Assembly: GCF_031326225.1 (NCBI RefSeq)
Contig: NZ_CP133720.1
Coordinates: forward strand, 930,001-994,000
Source of the DNA: Undibacterium cyanobacteriorum
GTDB taxonomy: Bacteria > Pseudomonadota > Gammaproteobacteria > Burkholderiales > Burkholderiaceae_D
Length of the DNA stretch: 64,000 nucleotides
Direction of reading: 5' to 3'
Position numbers and translations under genes: made by a program. Below the pieces are notes generated by a model that did not search any database, was not told where the DNA came from, and saw nothing but the letters and a program-made list of their open reading frames with translations. Positions 1 through 8,936 of this stretch are shown here, piece after piece (within the stretch, counting starts at the first letter, position 1; each line of letters starts with the position of its first letter).

Positions 1-246
1 GTGCGTATCGGGCACTTTTCTTATTCGCTGTACTTGGTGCATATTCCGATTTTGGCGATAGTGAATCATCTCATCGAAAATCTTCGTCTATCAAGTAATC
101 TCACCCACTTGCATTTTGCATTGTTGGTAGTGATTGGTGGAGGGATCTCTTTAAGTTTTGCTTATTACTTCAGCCGCATGTTTGAGACCATGAAATGGCT
201 GGAGCTGATCAAAGCAGCTTCTCGCCGCTTAAAAAAAGCGGCGTAA
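1..246 (+). CDS. Acyltransferase-3 family membrane protein, C-terminal end only
   Basis: The last ~81 residues of a membrane acyltransferase of the acyltransferase-3 (OafA/YrhL-like) family, which typically O-acetylates surface sugars. The fragment reads IGHFSYSLYLVHIPIL near its start, which is the family's characteristic late motif, followed by a hydrophobic helix and a basic tail. The gene enters from outside the window, so the GTG at position 1 should not be taken as its start. It converges on mksB; the two stop codons are about 60 bp apart with a long inverted repeat between them. Family assignment is fairly secure; substrate unknown. Confidence 0.75.
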   Translation: MRIGHFSYSLYLVHIPILAIVNHLIENLRLSSNLTHLHFALLVVIGGGISLSFAYYFSRMFETMKWLELIKAASRRLKKAA

Positions 247-272
247 GCGCGGCTGGTTTGCTCTCGTGCAGT

Positions 273-311
273 TTAAGATGAGCTGAGTCTGGTTGACTCA
301 GACCATCTTAA
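273..311. other. Inverted repeat between convergent genes
   Basis: TTAAGATG (273-280) pairs with CATCTTAA (304-311), and the inner TGAGTC (284-289) pairs with GACTCA (295-300), giving an interrupted hairpin. There is no clear T-run on either side. The mksB stop codon (308-310) lies in the outer arm. It may act as a bidirectional end structure for the acyltransferase and mksB transcripts; that role is inferred. Confidence 0.5.
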
Positions 312-3136
312 TGACGTGCATCCTTATTTTTTTCAGCGCGACGTTGCAAGACAAAAATCGGCTGTGCCCATTCTGTGTCTTTCTTTTTCTTGCTGGTGAT
401 TAGTGTCAACTCGGATGGATCGTAGACGTCGGTGTTGTGGGTTAACGGTGTCGTCATCAGGTATTGCGCGTCGGTGTTCTTCAAGAACTCACCGACCAAC
501 TGGATATTGCGAATATCTAAGTGAGCAAATGGTTCGTCGATAAAGACGAAGCCGCCAGTGCCATCTTCTGATTTCAAGAGACCGATCAGTAGGATCAACG
601 ATTTCATAACCTGTTGACCACCCGATGCTTCACCGTCATTCATACCAATCGGGCCTTTACCATCGAACTTAAAGCGCACATGCAATCCTGCTTGCGCCAA
701 TAAGATATCGTCGTTCTCCAACTTCACCGGATCTGTATGCACTTCAATTCCAGCGAGTTCACCGAGTTGTTTGATGTTCTTGCTATAGGTCTTGATCGTG
801 TAACGCAAGCGATCCATATAAGCCGCCCGTGCATTCACCGTCGCTTCGATAGCGCGGTTATTTTGATAGCGTCGTTCATCCGTTTCGGCTTGGCGATTTT
901 GCAGCAGATTGTTTAAGCGCGTGTACTGATCGACCACGGTGGAGTCGGTTTCCCAATCGTCGCGGGCAAGATTATTGGTCAAGCTACGCAATCGCAATTC
1001 GATCTGATGTACGTTCTCGTGCTCTGCCACCAATTCTTTGCGATGCGATGGACGTTTCCAATTGAGTGGCAAGGTATGCCAGGTCTCACGCATTTTGCGC
1101 AGCGTTTCGAATTGTTGTTTGCGTTCTTCCGCATGACGTTTTTCAGCGCTACGCAATTGCGCTTCGTTGTCCGCAATAGCAGCTTTGGCTTGCTCCCATT
1201 TCAGATGCGCTACGGTCCGTTGTTCGGTGGCCGCTTTCAACAATGGAGAAATTTCACCGAGGCGCGTACCGACTTCAATGCGTTGCTGTTTCAATGGTTC
1301 AGTGTTGCGCGCCGCTTCTTCGAACTCGGCATGACGTGCACTCAATTCTTTGGCAGCATCGACGCCCGCTAAGCGCGCTTTGAATGAGGAAATTTCTCCG
1401 GCGAGTTTGGAGATCTTGATCGTCAATTGATCTTCTTGTGACTGCAGACGTGGCAGCGCTTTTTGCAAGGCCTCCAAACGCTGCGTACGCCCCGCATTGC
1501 CGAAACGATAGCGTGACACCTCAACGAATAAGGAGCGGCCACCACGACGTTCGAAATGATAGGCGTCTGGTGTGATCCATTCTTGCGTCTTGGATAAACG
1601 CATGCCTTCATCGATGCTATCGACCGTTTCGATGCGTTCCAATTGTTCGATCAACCATGCTGGCGCTTTGGCATTGAAACTCACAACCGACAGTAAGCTG
1701 GAGTCTTTAACGCTAGGTGCATTGATGCGATCGGGAACGATGAAGTGGCTGTAACGGAGTTTTTCACCGATACGATACGCCGCCGATGCGTCGCTAGGAT
1801 TGTCGAGCAAGATCACGGAAGTGTAGCCGCGCAAGACGCCTTCCACCGCGCCTTGCCATTTGGCGTCGGTGACTTCAACGATCTCAGGCAACATGCTGTG
1901 TGGAATGTTGGCGTCATTCAAAGCGCGGCGCATTTGGCGCACGTTTTCAGGATCGGGCAGAGTCGCTTTTCCTTGCAAGGCCGAAATGGTTTCCATGTCG
2001 GCGGCAATGCGTTGACTGAGAGCGTCGCGTTCTTGCTTTTGTTGGGCTAATTCGGCTTCTTTTTTCTCGAGTTCATCCGCAATATTGGCGATATCAGCAT
2101 CGGCTTCCGCAGCCAATTTTTGCAAGCGCGCTTTTTGTTCCAATAAACTTTCTTGAGGTTTCAACTTGGCATTGATATGAGTGAGTTTCTCGCGCAATGC
2201 GTTTTCTTCTGCCTCAAGTTCAACTTCTTTCCTTTGCGCTTCGCTATGCAATTGCGCTTGTTCGGCGAGCGCCATGCGGCGTTCAGACAGGGCTTCGTCT
2301 TGCGTCTTCAGATAGCGCTTACTGGCGCGCAGCGCTTGGCTGGTTTGTGAAGCGCGTTCTAGATCTTCGTGGTATTGCAGCGTCGGCAGAATCTCTTCCT
2401 GCAAGTCGCGTTTCTCTTTGTTGAGACTTTCCCATTGGTGGAAGTTAGCGACTTTTAAACGCAAACCTTCGAGGTTGGTTTTCGCGCCTTCGAGTTCTGT
2501 CTCGAAACGTTGCAATTCGGTTTCTGTATCGCGTTGATGACGTTTCGCATCGTCATACGCATCGAGCACTTCTTTATCACCGAAGACTTGGAATACGAGA
2601 TCGAGCAATTGACGTGGCGCGTATTCGCACAGCTTATCGGTTTCACCTTGTTCCAAGGCCAACACTTTGCCCATCGCAGAAGACAGGCCTGCATGTGAGA
2701 GGCGCTTACGATAGGTTTCCACACCGAGCCAATCATTGGCATCTTGAATTTCTTCAATCTCGACTTTGCCGCTGCGCATGAGGTATTGACGCTTCCAATC
2801 GCCACCATTCTTTTGAATTTGGCAGAACAAGGTCACTTCGTCTTCATATAAGCCGGACATACGGAAAGGGCGATTCGAGATTTGTGCACCGACCGCACTA
2901 TTGTCGACCACCGCACGTATCCATGCGGTCTGTTGACCAGAGTGGCGTGCATAGTGTTTGTAAGAACGTCCCATGGAACACTCGAGTCCAAACAAAGTAC
3001 GCAAAGCGTCAAGCAAAGTCGTTTTGCCAGAACCGTTTTGTCCAGCGATGGTAATGATCTTGGCATCAAGTGGAATATTCTTGATACGTTGCCAGTAATC
3101 CCAGTGAACTAATTCGAGTGATTTGATATGAAACAT
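308..3136 (-). CDS. mksB: MksB-like SMC ATPase (condensin-type)
   Basis: A 942-residue SMC-family ATPase, probably the core subunit of an MksBEF bacterial condensin that compacts or extrudes DNA. Walker A is AGQNGSGKTT at about residues 31-40. The middle of the protein is long heptad-rich coiled coil (about 190-400 and 580-760) flanking a hinge-like globular part. The ABC signature (SGGQQ) lies near residue 838, and Walker B with catalytic glutamate (FIDEP) is at 865-869. It is the last gene of an operon whose order kleisin / small subunit / SMC matches mksF-mksE-mksB and mukF-mukE-mukB. The gap to the upstream gene is 81 bp. No JetD/MksG-type nuclease gene is next to it. An SMC-like ATPase is certain; the exact subfamily (Mks rather than another MukB-like group) is inferred from operon shape and length. 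Confidence 0.75.
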   Translation of the reverse strand: MFHIKSLELVHWDYWQRIKNIPLDAKIITIAGQNGSGKTTLLDALRTLFGLECSMGRSYKHYARHSGQQTAWIRAVVDNSAVGAQISNRPFRMSGLYEDEVTLFCQIQKNGGDWKRQYLMRSGKVEIEEIQDANDWLGVETYRKRLSHAGLSSAMGKVLALEQGETDKLCEYAPRQLLDLVFQVFGDKEVLDAYDDAKRHQRDTETELQRFETELEGAKTNLEGLRLKVANFHQWESLNKEKRDLQEEILPTLQYHEDLERASQTSQALRASKRYLKTQDEALSERRMALAEQAQLHSEAQRKEVELEAEENALREKLTHINAKLKPQESLLEQKARLQKLAAEADADIANIADELEKKEAELAQQKQERDALSQRIAADMETISALQGKATLPDPENVRQMRRALNDANIPHSMLPEIVEVTDAKWQGAVEGVLRGYTSVILLDNPSDASAAYRIGEKLRYSHFIVPDRINAPSVKDSSLLSVVSFNAKAPAWLIEQLERIETVDSIDEGMRLSKTQEWITPDAYHFERRGGRSLFVEVSRYRFGNAGRTQRLEALQKALPRLQSQEDQLTIKISKLAGEISSFKARLAGVDAAKELSARHAEFEEAARNTEPLKQQRIEVGTRLGEISPLLKAATEQRTVAHLKWEQAKAAIADNEAQLRSAEKRHAEERKQQFETLRKMRETWHTLPLNWKRPSHRKELVAEHENVHQIELRLRSLTNNLARDDWETDSTVVDQYTRLNNLLQNRQAETDERRYQNNRAIEATVNARAAYMDRLRYTIKTYSKNIKQLGELAGIEVHTDPVKLENDDILLAQAGLHVRFKFDGKGPIGMNDGEASGGQQVMKSLILLIGLLKSEDGTGGFVFIDEPFAHLDIRNIQLVGEFLKNTDAQYLMTTPLTHNTDVYDPSELTLITSKKKKDTEWAQPIFVLQRRAEKNKDARH

Positions 3137-3217
3137 GGTTCTTGTTTTTCTTTAAAAATGCGTATTCGTTGACGTAGCTTGGTTCGAACGTGAGTCAGTT
3201 TGAATGGAAGCGCGCGA

Positions 3218-4060
3218 CTAGTTTTGTGCTGAGGTATTCGGCGTATCTGCTGCGCCGTCCGTCTCGCCAGTCTCTTGAATATTCTCAGTACTAGGATCTT
3301 CTGATGCGTTCGCCTCGACAGTTACAGACGCAATTTCTTCTTCTGATTCGACTTTGTCGACTACTGCCGCCGATGTCGTGACTTCTTCTTGTTCAGCTTC
3401 GCTTGCACTGACCTCTAAAGTCGCCGGTGTACGCGGCATAGTAATGTGGAAGATGTCGGAGAGCGCGCCATTGATGATGCGGTCTTTTAAAGCATCGGTA
3501 TCCATCAAGAGGTCGAGTAGCGGACCTTCCATAATCAGGTCGGTCTTACGTTCGATGAAACCGAGACGCGCAAGTTGACCGAGATTCATGTCCATCCGCG
3601 TTTTCTTACCGAGCTTTTCACCGAAGTCGGCCAATAAAGTGCGATAGGAAATCCCAATCGAAGTTTCTTCGGCGCGTGGCATGGGTTTGTCTTTACCGAA
3701 CATATCGGTCTGATCTTCTTGCGCGAGTTGATGCGCTTCTTGGCGTTCACGTTTCGGCAAAATGATCAAAGACCACAGCACCACCAATAGTGCGACACCG
3801 TCTCTCGCCAAACCGAAATTATTGTTCTGCCAGGTGTCTTTGGTGCCGAAGACTTTTGATTCCGTATCGCGCGTCAATGCCAAGGTCACATAGTCGGCAT
3901 ACACGTTGTCGACGAACTTCATGCCGCAGGCTTTCAAGCGGGCGTCGACATCACTACGAAAATTCTCGTCTGATAAAGCACGTTTGACGAGCTTGTCTTC
4001 ACGTTTCAGTGTTTGGTGCGCCAATAAACGCGCAATCAATATTTGTGCATCTTCAGTCAT
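3218..4060 (-). CDS. mksE: MksE-like condensin accessory subunit with acidic tail
   Basis: The small middle gene of the condensin-like operon, expected to bridge the kleisin and SMC heads. I place the start at the ATG at 4060 (MTEDAQILIARLL, 280 residues) because it overlaps the end of the upstream gene by 8 nt (ATGACTGA), a translational-coupling arrangement; the frame stays open 20 codons further upstream, but that part is lysine/asparagine-rich and lies inside the upstream gene. Residues 1-200 look like winged-helix modules (ILIARLLAHQTLKREDKLVK; later a GISYRTLLADFGEKLG helix). The last ~70 residues are strongly acidic and low in complexity (Glu, Ala, Ser, Thr), probably disordered. Assignment rests on position, size and fold impression rather than a strong motif. 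Confidence 0.6.
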   Translation of the reverse strand: MTEDAQILIARLLAHQTLKREDKLVKRALSDENFRSDVDARLKACGMKFVDNVYADYVTLALTRDTESKVFGTKDTWQNNNFGLARDGVALLVVLWSLIILPKRERQEAHQLAQEDQTDMFGKDKPMPRAEETSIGISYRTLLADFGEKLGKKTRMDMNLGQLARLGFIERKTDLIMEGPLLDLLMDTDALKDRIINGALSDIFHITMPRTPATLEVSASEAEQEEVTTSAAVVDKVESEEEIASVTVEANASEDPSTENIQETGETDGAADTPNTSAQN

Positions 4061-5525
4061 GAGTCTTTTCTTCTGTTGGTGTTTGTTCTTGTTGTTTCTG
4101 ATCTTGTTCTGATTGTTCAACTTGTGTAGCTTGTGCTGACTCAGCTTGCTCGTTCGTCGCTGCCTTTACTTGTTCCGGCTTGTTCTCTGCAGAACCTGCA
4201 ACAGGCATCAAACTCGCAATCGAGATCGCCGCGACGTGTGGATCGCTCATTTTTTGCATGCGATCTTTGGTTTGGAATTCCAGCGGTAGGCGTGCCAGCA
4301 TTGCGGTGGCACCCTGTAAAGACGCTTCATTGGCATCACCGATCAATGGCAACAGTGAGGCGCGATAGGATGCAATGGCGAAACTCGCGGGCAATAAGAC
4401 TTCTTGCAAGGGTTTGCCTTTTTTGTTGTCTGCACCGATGCTATTGGCGTCGATGTTGCTCAACAAATCCAACCAATGATCGAGTTCCAACAAAGCTTCG
4501 CTCGTATCGTTGGCGATCGACGGTGCATCTTGACCACTCGGTAAAACGCCGAGCACGGCTGAGCCGCGATTGGCCAATAATTCGCTCTCGGCGACGTCAA
4601 TCATTTCCGATGGCGTAATGAAATGCGGTGTGACCGGATGCGAGAGCGCACCATCGGCTAAGGATGCCAAATCATCGCGTTGCAGCAGCCACATTTTGAT
4701 GTCGGTGGTGGATAAGCCGGACTGCCCCAAATGCACACGTTGACGTTCGATTTGATTCAAGGCACGAGAGAACATCCCTTGCATATTCAACAGCGCACTC
4801 TGAGCGCGACCGATCGCTTGGGCGGCGCGATGGGTTGCTGAGTCAGCGCGACTGTCGTTGGTGATCGCGTGAATAATCTGCGAACCTTTTTCCACCCAAT
4901 CGCAAGCGGTATGCCATTTTTGCTGAGCAGCCCGTAATTGGAATTCGGAGCCAGAAGCGATCGCATCGGCAAATTCTTCGGTCAACTCAATCAATCGTCC
5001 GAGCAGGTGATGTAACTGTTCGACCGACACGCCACCGACCGCTTGAGCACCAGCGACTTGGGTCAGCATATAGCTCATCTCGGCTTGGTCGTCTTGCTGT
5101 TCGACTTGTACCAAAGATTCGATCGCCGCTAAGGCGTTGCGTGCCATCGGCGTGATGCGATACACCGATTGGCTTTGATCCCACACCATCAAGCCTGTGC
5201 TGCGCAAACGAGTGAGCACGGTTTCCAGCGCTTCCGGTTCGAGATAGCCTAATTTGGCATTGATATCGGCGCGACTGAGCGCGGGGGTTTCCACATCGGA
5301 CGCGAGTTCGCGCAGGACCAATAAACGCATCAAGACGCTATTGATGCCGCCGTGGAATAATGCAGTGAACGCTTGCAGCATGGACTGCGCCCGACGCAAA
5401 GGAGCGAGGGCGGACACGTCATCGGGGCTTAAATTGGATTTGAAGTAAGATTTGAGACTGAGATCGTTTTGATCAGATAAGTCGTCTTCAATTCTTGCTA
5501 TAGATTCGTCGTCAAAATTGTGCAT
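4053..5525 (-). CDS. mksF: MksF-like kleisin subunit
   Basis: A 490-residue protein, first gene of the condensin-like operon. Residues ~65-140 look like an N-terminal winged helix (VLRELASDVETPALSRADIN, then a recognition-helix-like EALETVLTRLRSTGL and a beta wing ending VYRITPMARN), as in MukF/MksF kleisins. The middle is long alpha helix. The last ~40 residues are glutamine- and glutamate-rich and likely disordered. The stop codon overlaps the mksE start, so the two products are probably made in fixed ratio. A kleisin closes the ring formed by the SMC dimer. Assignment depends on operon position and architecture. Confidence 0.6.
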   Translation of the reverse strand: MHNFDDESIARIEDDLSDQNDLSLKSYFKSNLSPDDVSALAPLRRAQSMLQAFTALFHGGINSVLMRLLVLRELASDVETPALSRADINAKLGYLEPEALETVLTRLRSTGLMVWDQSQSVYRITPMARNALAAIESLVQVEQQDDQAEMSYMLTQVAGAQAVGGVSVEQLHHLLGRLIELTEEFADAIASGSEFQLRAAQQKWHTACDWVEKGSQIIHAITNDSRADSATHRAAQAIGRAQSALLNMQGMFSRALNQIERQRVHLGQSGLSTTDIKMWLLQRDDLASLADGALSHPVTPHFITPSEMIDVAESELLANRGSAVLGVLPSGQDAPSIANDTSEALLELDHWLDLLSNIDANSIGADNKKGKPLQEVLLPASFAIASYRASLLPLIGDANEASLQGATAMLARLPLEFQTKDRMQKMSDPHVAAISIASLMPVAGSAENKPEQVKAATNEQAESAQATQVEQSEQDQKQQEQTPTEEKTHD

Positions 5526-5592
5526 GCCGCATTTTACCTGCTCAAGTGCGGCTTGAGTATTGATAGAAAACTACTGAAAAGCGCTTGTTGTT

Positions 5593-5856
5593 TTAACGTG
5601 ACTTGAAAATATCTTCAACAATTTTCTTGTTTTCCGATTGTTTCTTGCTGCCGTCATCAATCGGATTAGGCCAGAAAAGCGAGATAAGCGCTTTAAACAG
5701 ACGTTCGGTGCCAGAAAGCAGGAAAATAAGGATGATACATTGATAGATGTCTGCCGGGAAATTTTGCCAGCCAGCCTTCATGATCAGGAATAAAGTGGTC
5801 GCTAAGGATAAGATTTGCGCCAAAAATGTCGCTTTGTTGAACTTATTATATTTCAT
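5593..5856 (-). CDS. Small two-helix membrane protein, unknown
   Basis: An 87-residue protein with two probable transmembrane segments (about residues 10-27 and 37-62) and a charged C-terminal tail (KKQSENKKIVEDIFKSR). It reads in the same direction as the mks operon and ends 67 bp before the mksF start, so it may share its transcript. No strong ribosome-binding site precedes the ATG at 5856. I do not recognise a family. It could be a real membrane companion of the condensin or an unrelated small gene. Confidence 0.5.
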   Translation of the reverse strand: MKYNKFNKATFLAQILSLATTLFLIMKAGWQNFPADIYQCIILIFLLSGTERLFKALISLFWPNPIDDGSKKQSENKKIVEDIFKSR

Positions 5857-6088
5857 GGTCGTAGCGGGCTAAGCGTCGATGGGAAACCGATTATAGACAA
5901 AGAATACATTTTTCGAAATAAGCTAAGAACGAACTCTTAAGCGCGTTGAAAATCACCGTTCGCTACAGATTGAGAATAAGTGAGGGCGGTGTGTATGGTT
6001 TTTCGATTGAGTTCGACTAAATGCAAGAAGTCTAAATTCTAAACATAGGTATTTAAATCATACCCAAGGACAATGAGAGGAAAAAATC

Positions 6089-6628
6089 ATGGGATCTGCC
6101 AATCTTCAAATCGCGACCTTTGGTGGCGGATGTTTTTGGTGCACTGAGGCGGTTTTTCAACAAATCCGCGGCGTTACTTTGCTTGAATCTGGCTACAGCG
6201 GTGGGCAAGTGCATCAACCGAGCTACGAACAAATCTGCACTGGTCGCACCGGGCACGCTGAAGTCATCCGCATCACCTTTGATGCGGAGCTGATTACTTA
6301 TTCGGAACTACTTGATATTTTCTTCGTGACGCATGATCCGACTACCTTAAATCGCCAAGGTGCAGACACCGGCACACAATATCGATCAGTGATTTTTTTC
6401 CACGATGCGCATCAAGAGCAAGAGGCACGTGCCGCCATGCAACGCGCCGCAGGACACTGGCCCGATCCTATCGTCACAGAACTGAGCCCTGCGCCACAGT
6501 TCTATATCGCTGAGGACTACCATCAAAATTACTTTCGCCGTAACCCGCAACAAGGCTATTGCGCATTCGTGGTCGCTCCGAAAGTCGCCAAGGCGAGAAA
6601 GGCCTTTGCTGATAAGTTGGTGAGCTAA
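6089..6628 (+). CDS. msrA: Peptide methionine sulfoxide reductase MsrA
   Basis: Reduces the S-epimer of methionine sulfoxide in proteins and in free form, repairing oxidative damage in the cytosol. At 179 residues it is a normal MsrA length. The catalytic motif GGGCFWC places the sulfenic-acid-forming cysteine at residue 15. GRTGHAEV and GTQYRS, which build the substrate pocket, are intact, and a late cysteine (GYCAF) can serve in thiol recycling. It is preceded by GAGAGG (6074-6079) about 9 nt before the ATG. It stands alone with no msrB nearby. A second, catalytically degenerate copy of the same family lies at 18684. Confidence 0.95.
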   Translation: MGSANLQIATFGGGCFWCTEAVFQQIRGVTLLESGYSGGQVHQPSYEQICTGRTGHAEVIRITFDAELITYSELLDIFFVTHDPTTLNRQGADTGTQYRSVIFFHDAHQEQEARAAMQRAAGHWPDPIVTELSPAPQFYIAEDYHQNYFRRNPQQGYCAFVVAPKVAKARKAFADKLVS

Positions 6629-6807
6629 GTGGGTGTAGTGATTTGAAAGATGTCGCATCGGTGATAGCACAAACCGATCACCCACCGTGGGTTTATATTG
6701 AGACTATCAAAAAGAATATTTTTCGTTTAGGCTTCGATTCATTCGACGAATATGGGGCGATGGTGCGCGTATTCGTTTTTCTATCATGGTGACGACAAAG
6801 AACGTTT

Positions 6808-8190
6808 ATGAGCTTACGAAAAATTCTCCGCTACGCATTTTATGTTCTTGCTACATTGCTGCTGCTGTTCGTTGGCTTCGTGGTGAGCAATCTATTTGAT
6901 GCCCCTCTGAAGCCAGAGGCCGCGCAAGAATTGGAATGGAAGCCACCGTCCAATTGGAGAGAGAACAATGCTTTTGTCATCCTGATGGCACTTCAGAAAA
7001 ATCGCGACATAAGCGATACCGAGGCGTATGCGATTGGTTCGCAGTCAATTGATCAGCTGATTACCTCTTACAAAGCGGGGAAACCACCTGTGGAAGCAGT
7101 GGAAGAACAAAAACTTTTGATGACACGAAGTGAAATCCTCAGGCAGCAGCAATGTGATTATGTACAAGTTAAAAACTGCGTTGATTTTTATCGTGCTATC
7201 TCAGACCCAGTTTTTCAGAAATTGATGAGTGAACAGGCCGCGCCGCTCCGATTGTTTGCTTTGATGAAGCAATATAAGAAGTACCAAGAAGTGAGCATTC
7301 CTCGTCTCGATTATCCGCTTCCCGGGTTTCGAAGTCTTGTCGATGTTTTTGAGACAGACAACATTAAAGTTGTACGTGAACTGAAGCAGTCTCCTCAGCA
7401 ATCTGTTCAGAAACTCAACGAGAACTTAGCCTACTCAGCGAGCTTACTGAAGCAATCGAATACCTTGATAGGAAAGATGGTTTATCTCAGTCTCTTACAA
7501 AAGCAATTGCGCTTAATTCGCGAGATTGCTCCCGATATGCAAAGCCTTAACTCTGCCAGCAAAGAATTGGCGGACTTGCAGTTGACGCTGTCTGCAATCG
7601 CTGCCGAAAAATTTGATCTCGGCGATGCCTTGAGGACTGAGCGCCAATTGAATATCGATAGTTGGTCTCTCATGCAAAGTTCTTCTCGTGAACAAGCAGA
7701 GACGGGATTTTGGGCGCAATTTGGATCAGCCTTGTATCGCAAAAATGCAACCCTCAATCTATTGTATGACTGGGTTGAAATCGAGCGAGAGTTTGCAAGT
7801 GTCGACGTGCTTCATTACCCAAAAGCCAAACAGTTGCGCGATGAGAAACAACAAGCATTGATGGGATGGGGTGTCGATCCCTATTATGTTCGCGATCCGG
7901 TCGCGAAGATCGTGGTCAACGTGATGCGCGGTATTTATGATCCGTATATCGAGCGCATGTTTGATATGCACGCCCATCTCGATTTAACACGATTGCGGTT
8001 AGCCCTCAGTTTGCAACAAACGGATGCGAAGGATATTCAATCGTATGCGCAACAGCATGGGATTGTGCTGAAGGACACACCCACCGCTGGTTTTGTTTCC
8101 ATGTCGTTCGATAAGGAAAATTTGGCACTCACCGCAAGCGCATTTCAGGCATCAAATCAGATCTATCAACGAAACAAATACTTTCATTGA
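6808..8190 (+). CDS. Membrane-anchored protein of unknown function
   Basis: A 460-residue protein with one N-terminal transmembrane helix (residues ~7-27, YAFYVLATLLLLFVGFVV) and a large, mainly helical, presumably periplasmic part. There is no signal-peptidase site, so it is probably an inner-membrane anchor. A Cys-x5-Cys pair (QQCDYVQVKNC, about residues 109-116) could form a disulfide. I recognise no catalytic motif or known domain. It is monocistronic between msrA and a convergent GNAT gene. The start at ATG 6808 gives the transmembrane segment directly at the N-terminus, which supports it. Confidence 0.7.
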   Translation: MSLRKILRYAFYVLATLLLLFVGFVVSNLFDAPLKPEAAQELEWKPPSNWRENNAFVILMALQKNRDISDTEAYAIGSQSIDQLITSYKAGKPPVEAVEEQKLLMTRSEILRQQQCDYVQVKNCVDFYRAISDPVFQKLMSEQAAPLRLFALMKQYKKYQEVSIPRLDYPLPGFRSLVDVFETDNIKVVRELKQSPQQSVQKLNENLAYSASLLKQSNTLIGKMVYLSLLQKQLRLIREIAPDMQSLNSASKELADLQLTLSAIAAEKFDLGDALRTERQLNIDSWSLMQSSSREQAETGFWAQFGSALYRKNATLNLLYDWVEIEREFASVDVLHYPKAKQLRDEKQQALMGWGVDPYYVRDPVAKIVVNVMRGIYDPYIERMFDMHAHLDLTRLRLALSLQQTDAKDIQSYAQQHGIVLKDTPTAGFVSMSFDKENLALTASAFQASNQIYQRNKYFH

Positions 8191-8303
8191 GTGGAAGGCG
8201 AGGACTTCAATTGCATGCCTAAGTGAGCATGATTGCAAAATGTAAGACCCGCTAATGCTGCTCAGAATTCGCGTGTACGAATACGAATTTTTGGAGGGGA
8301 TGA

Positions 8304-8789
8304 TCAGGCCAGTTTCTTATGCATCACCAGAGCATCCACATACCCCAAACTCGGGTGCAAGAATGCTTCGGGTAAGCGTGCTAGCGTCTCAAAGCCCAGT
8401 TGGGTCCACAGCTTTACAGCAGTGTGGTTACTCGATACGACAAAATTGAATTGCATAGCCCGAAAGCCGAGTTCGCGGGCGAGTTCTTGTGAGTGTTCAC
8501 ACATGCTGCGAGCAATGCCGCGACCGCGTGCGGCGGCCGACACCATATAGCCGCAATTACACACGTGCGCACCGCCGCCGAGTTGATTGGCTTTGATGTA
8601 ATAGGTGCCGAGAATCTCGCCATCTTCTTCCGCCACCAGCGTTCTTTTTGGTACTTGCATCCACCATTGAAAAGCTTGTTCTTTGCTGGTGTCGCGCGGG
8701 TAGGTGTAGGTGTCGCCCGCACTCACCACAGCATGGAAGATAGGCCAGATTTTTTCGAAGTCGGCAATCGTCGCGGTGCGAATTTGCAT
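8304..8789 (-). CDS. GNAT family N-acetyltransferase
   Basis: A 161-residue acetyl-CoA-dependent acyltransferase of the GNAT fold. The start is set at ATG 8789 (MQIRTATIADFEKIWPIF), the usual beginning of this fold; the frame stays open upstream but that part looks non-coding. The acetyl-CoA-binding motif A is AAARGRGIARSMCEH (about residues 88-102), with SSNHTAVKLWTQLGF as motif B. The YTYPRDTSKEQAF segment resembles phosphinothricin-type or amino-acid GNAT enzymes, but the substrate cannot be read from sequence. It reads in the same direction as the cyclophilin gene upstream (147 bp gap). Confidence 0.85.
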   Translation of the reverse strand: MQIRTATIADFEKIWPIFHAVVSAGDTYTYPRDTSKEQAFQWWMQVPKRTLVAEEDGEILGTYYIKANQLGGGAHVCNCGYMVSAAARGRGIARSMCEHSQELARELGFRAMQFNFVVSSNHTAVKLWTQLGFETLARLPEAFLHPSLGYVDALVMHKKLA

Positions 8790-8936
8790 GGTCTTATGTT
8801 CCTGTACTCTGTGCGATGTTTGCATTCGCTCTCTTCTGAGATCTGGGATCAGAGCTGAAACCAGCACCGAGCTCGTGATGAGGTATGTCACTCAATCGGG
8901 GGAAGAAAGCGAATGCGTCAGAGAAGGAATGAGAGC

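Noticed and set aside
308..5525. Reading the SMC operon as a Wadjet anti-plasmid defence system
   Set aside because: Wadjet needs the JetD/MksG nuclease, and neither flank of the operon encodes one. The neighbours are an acyltransferase and a small membrane protein.
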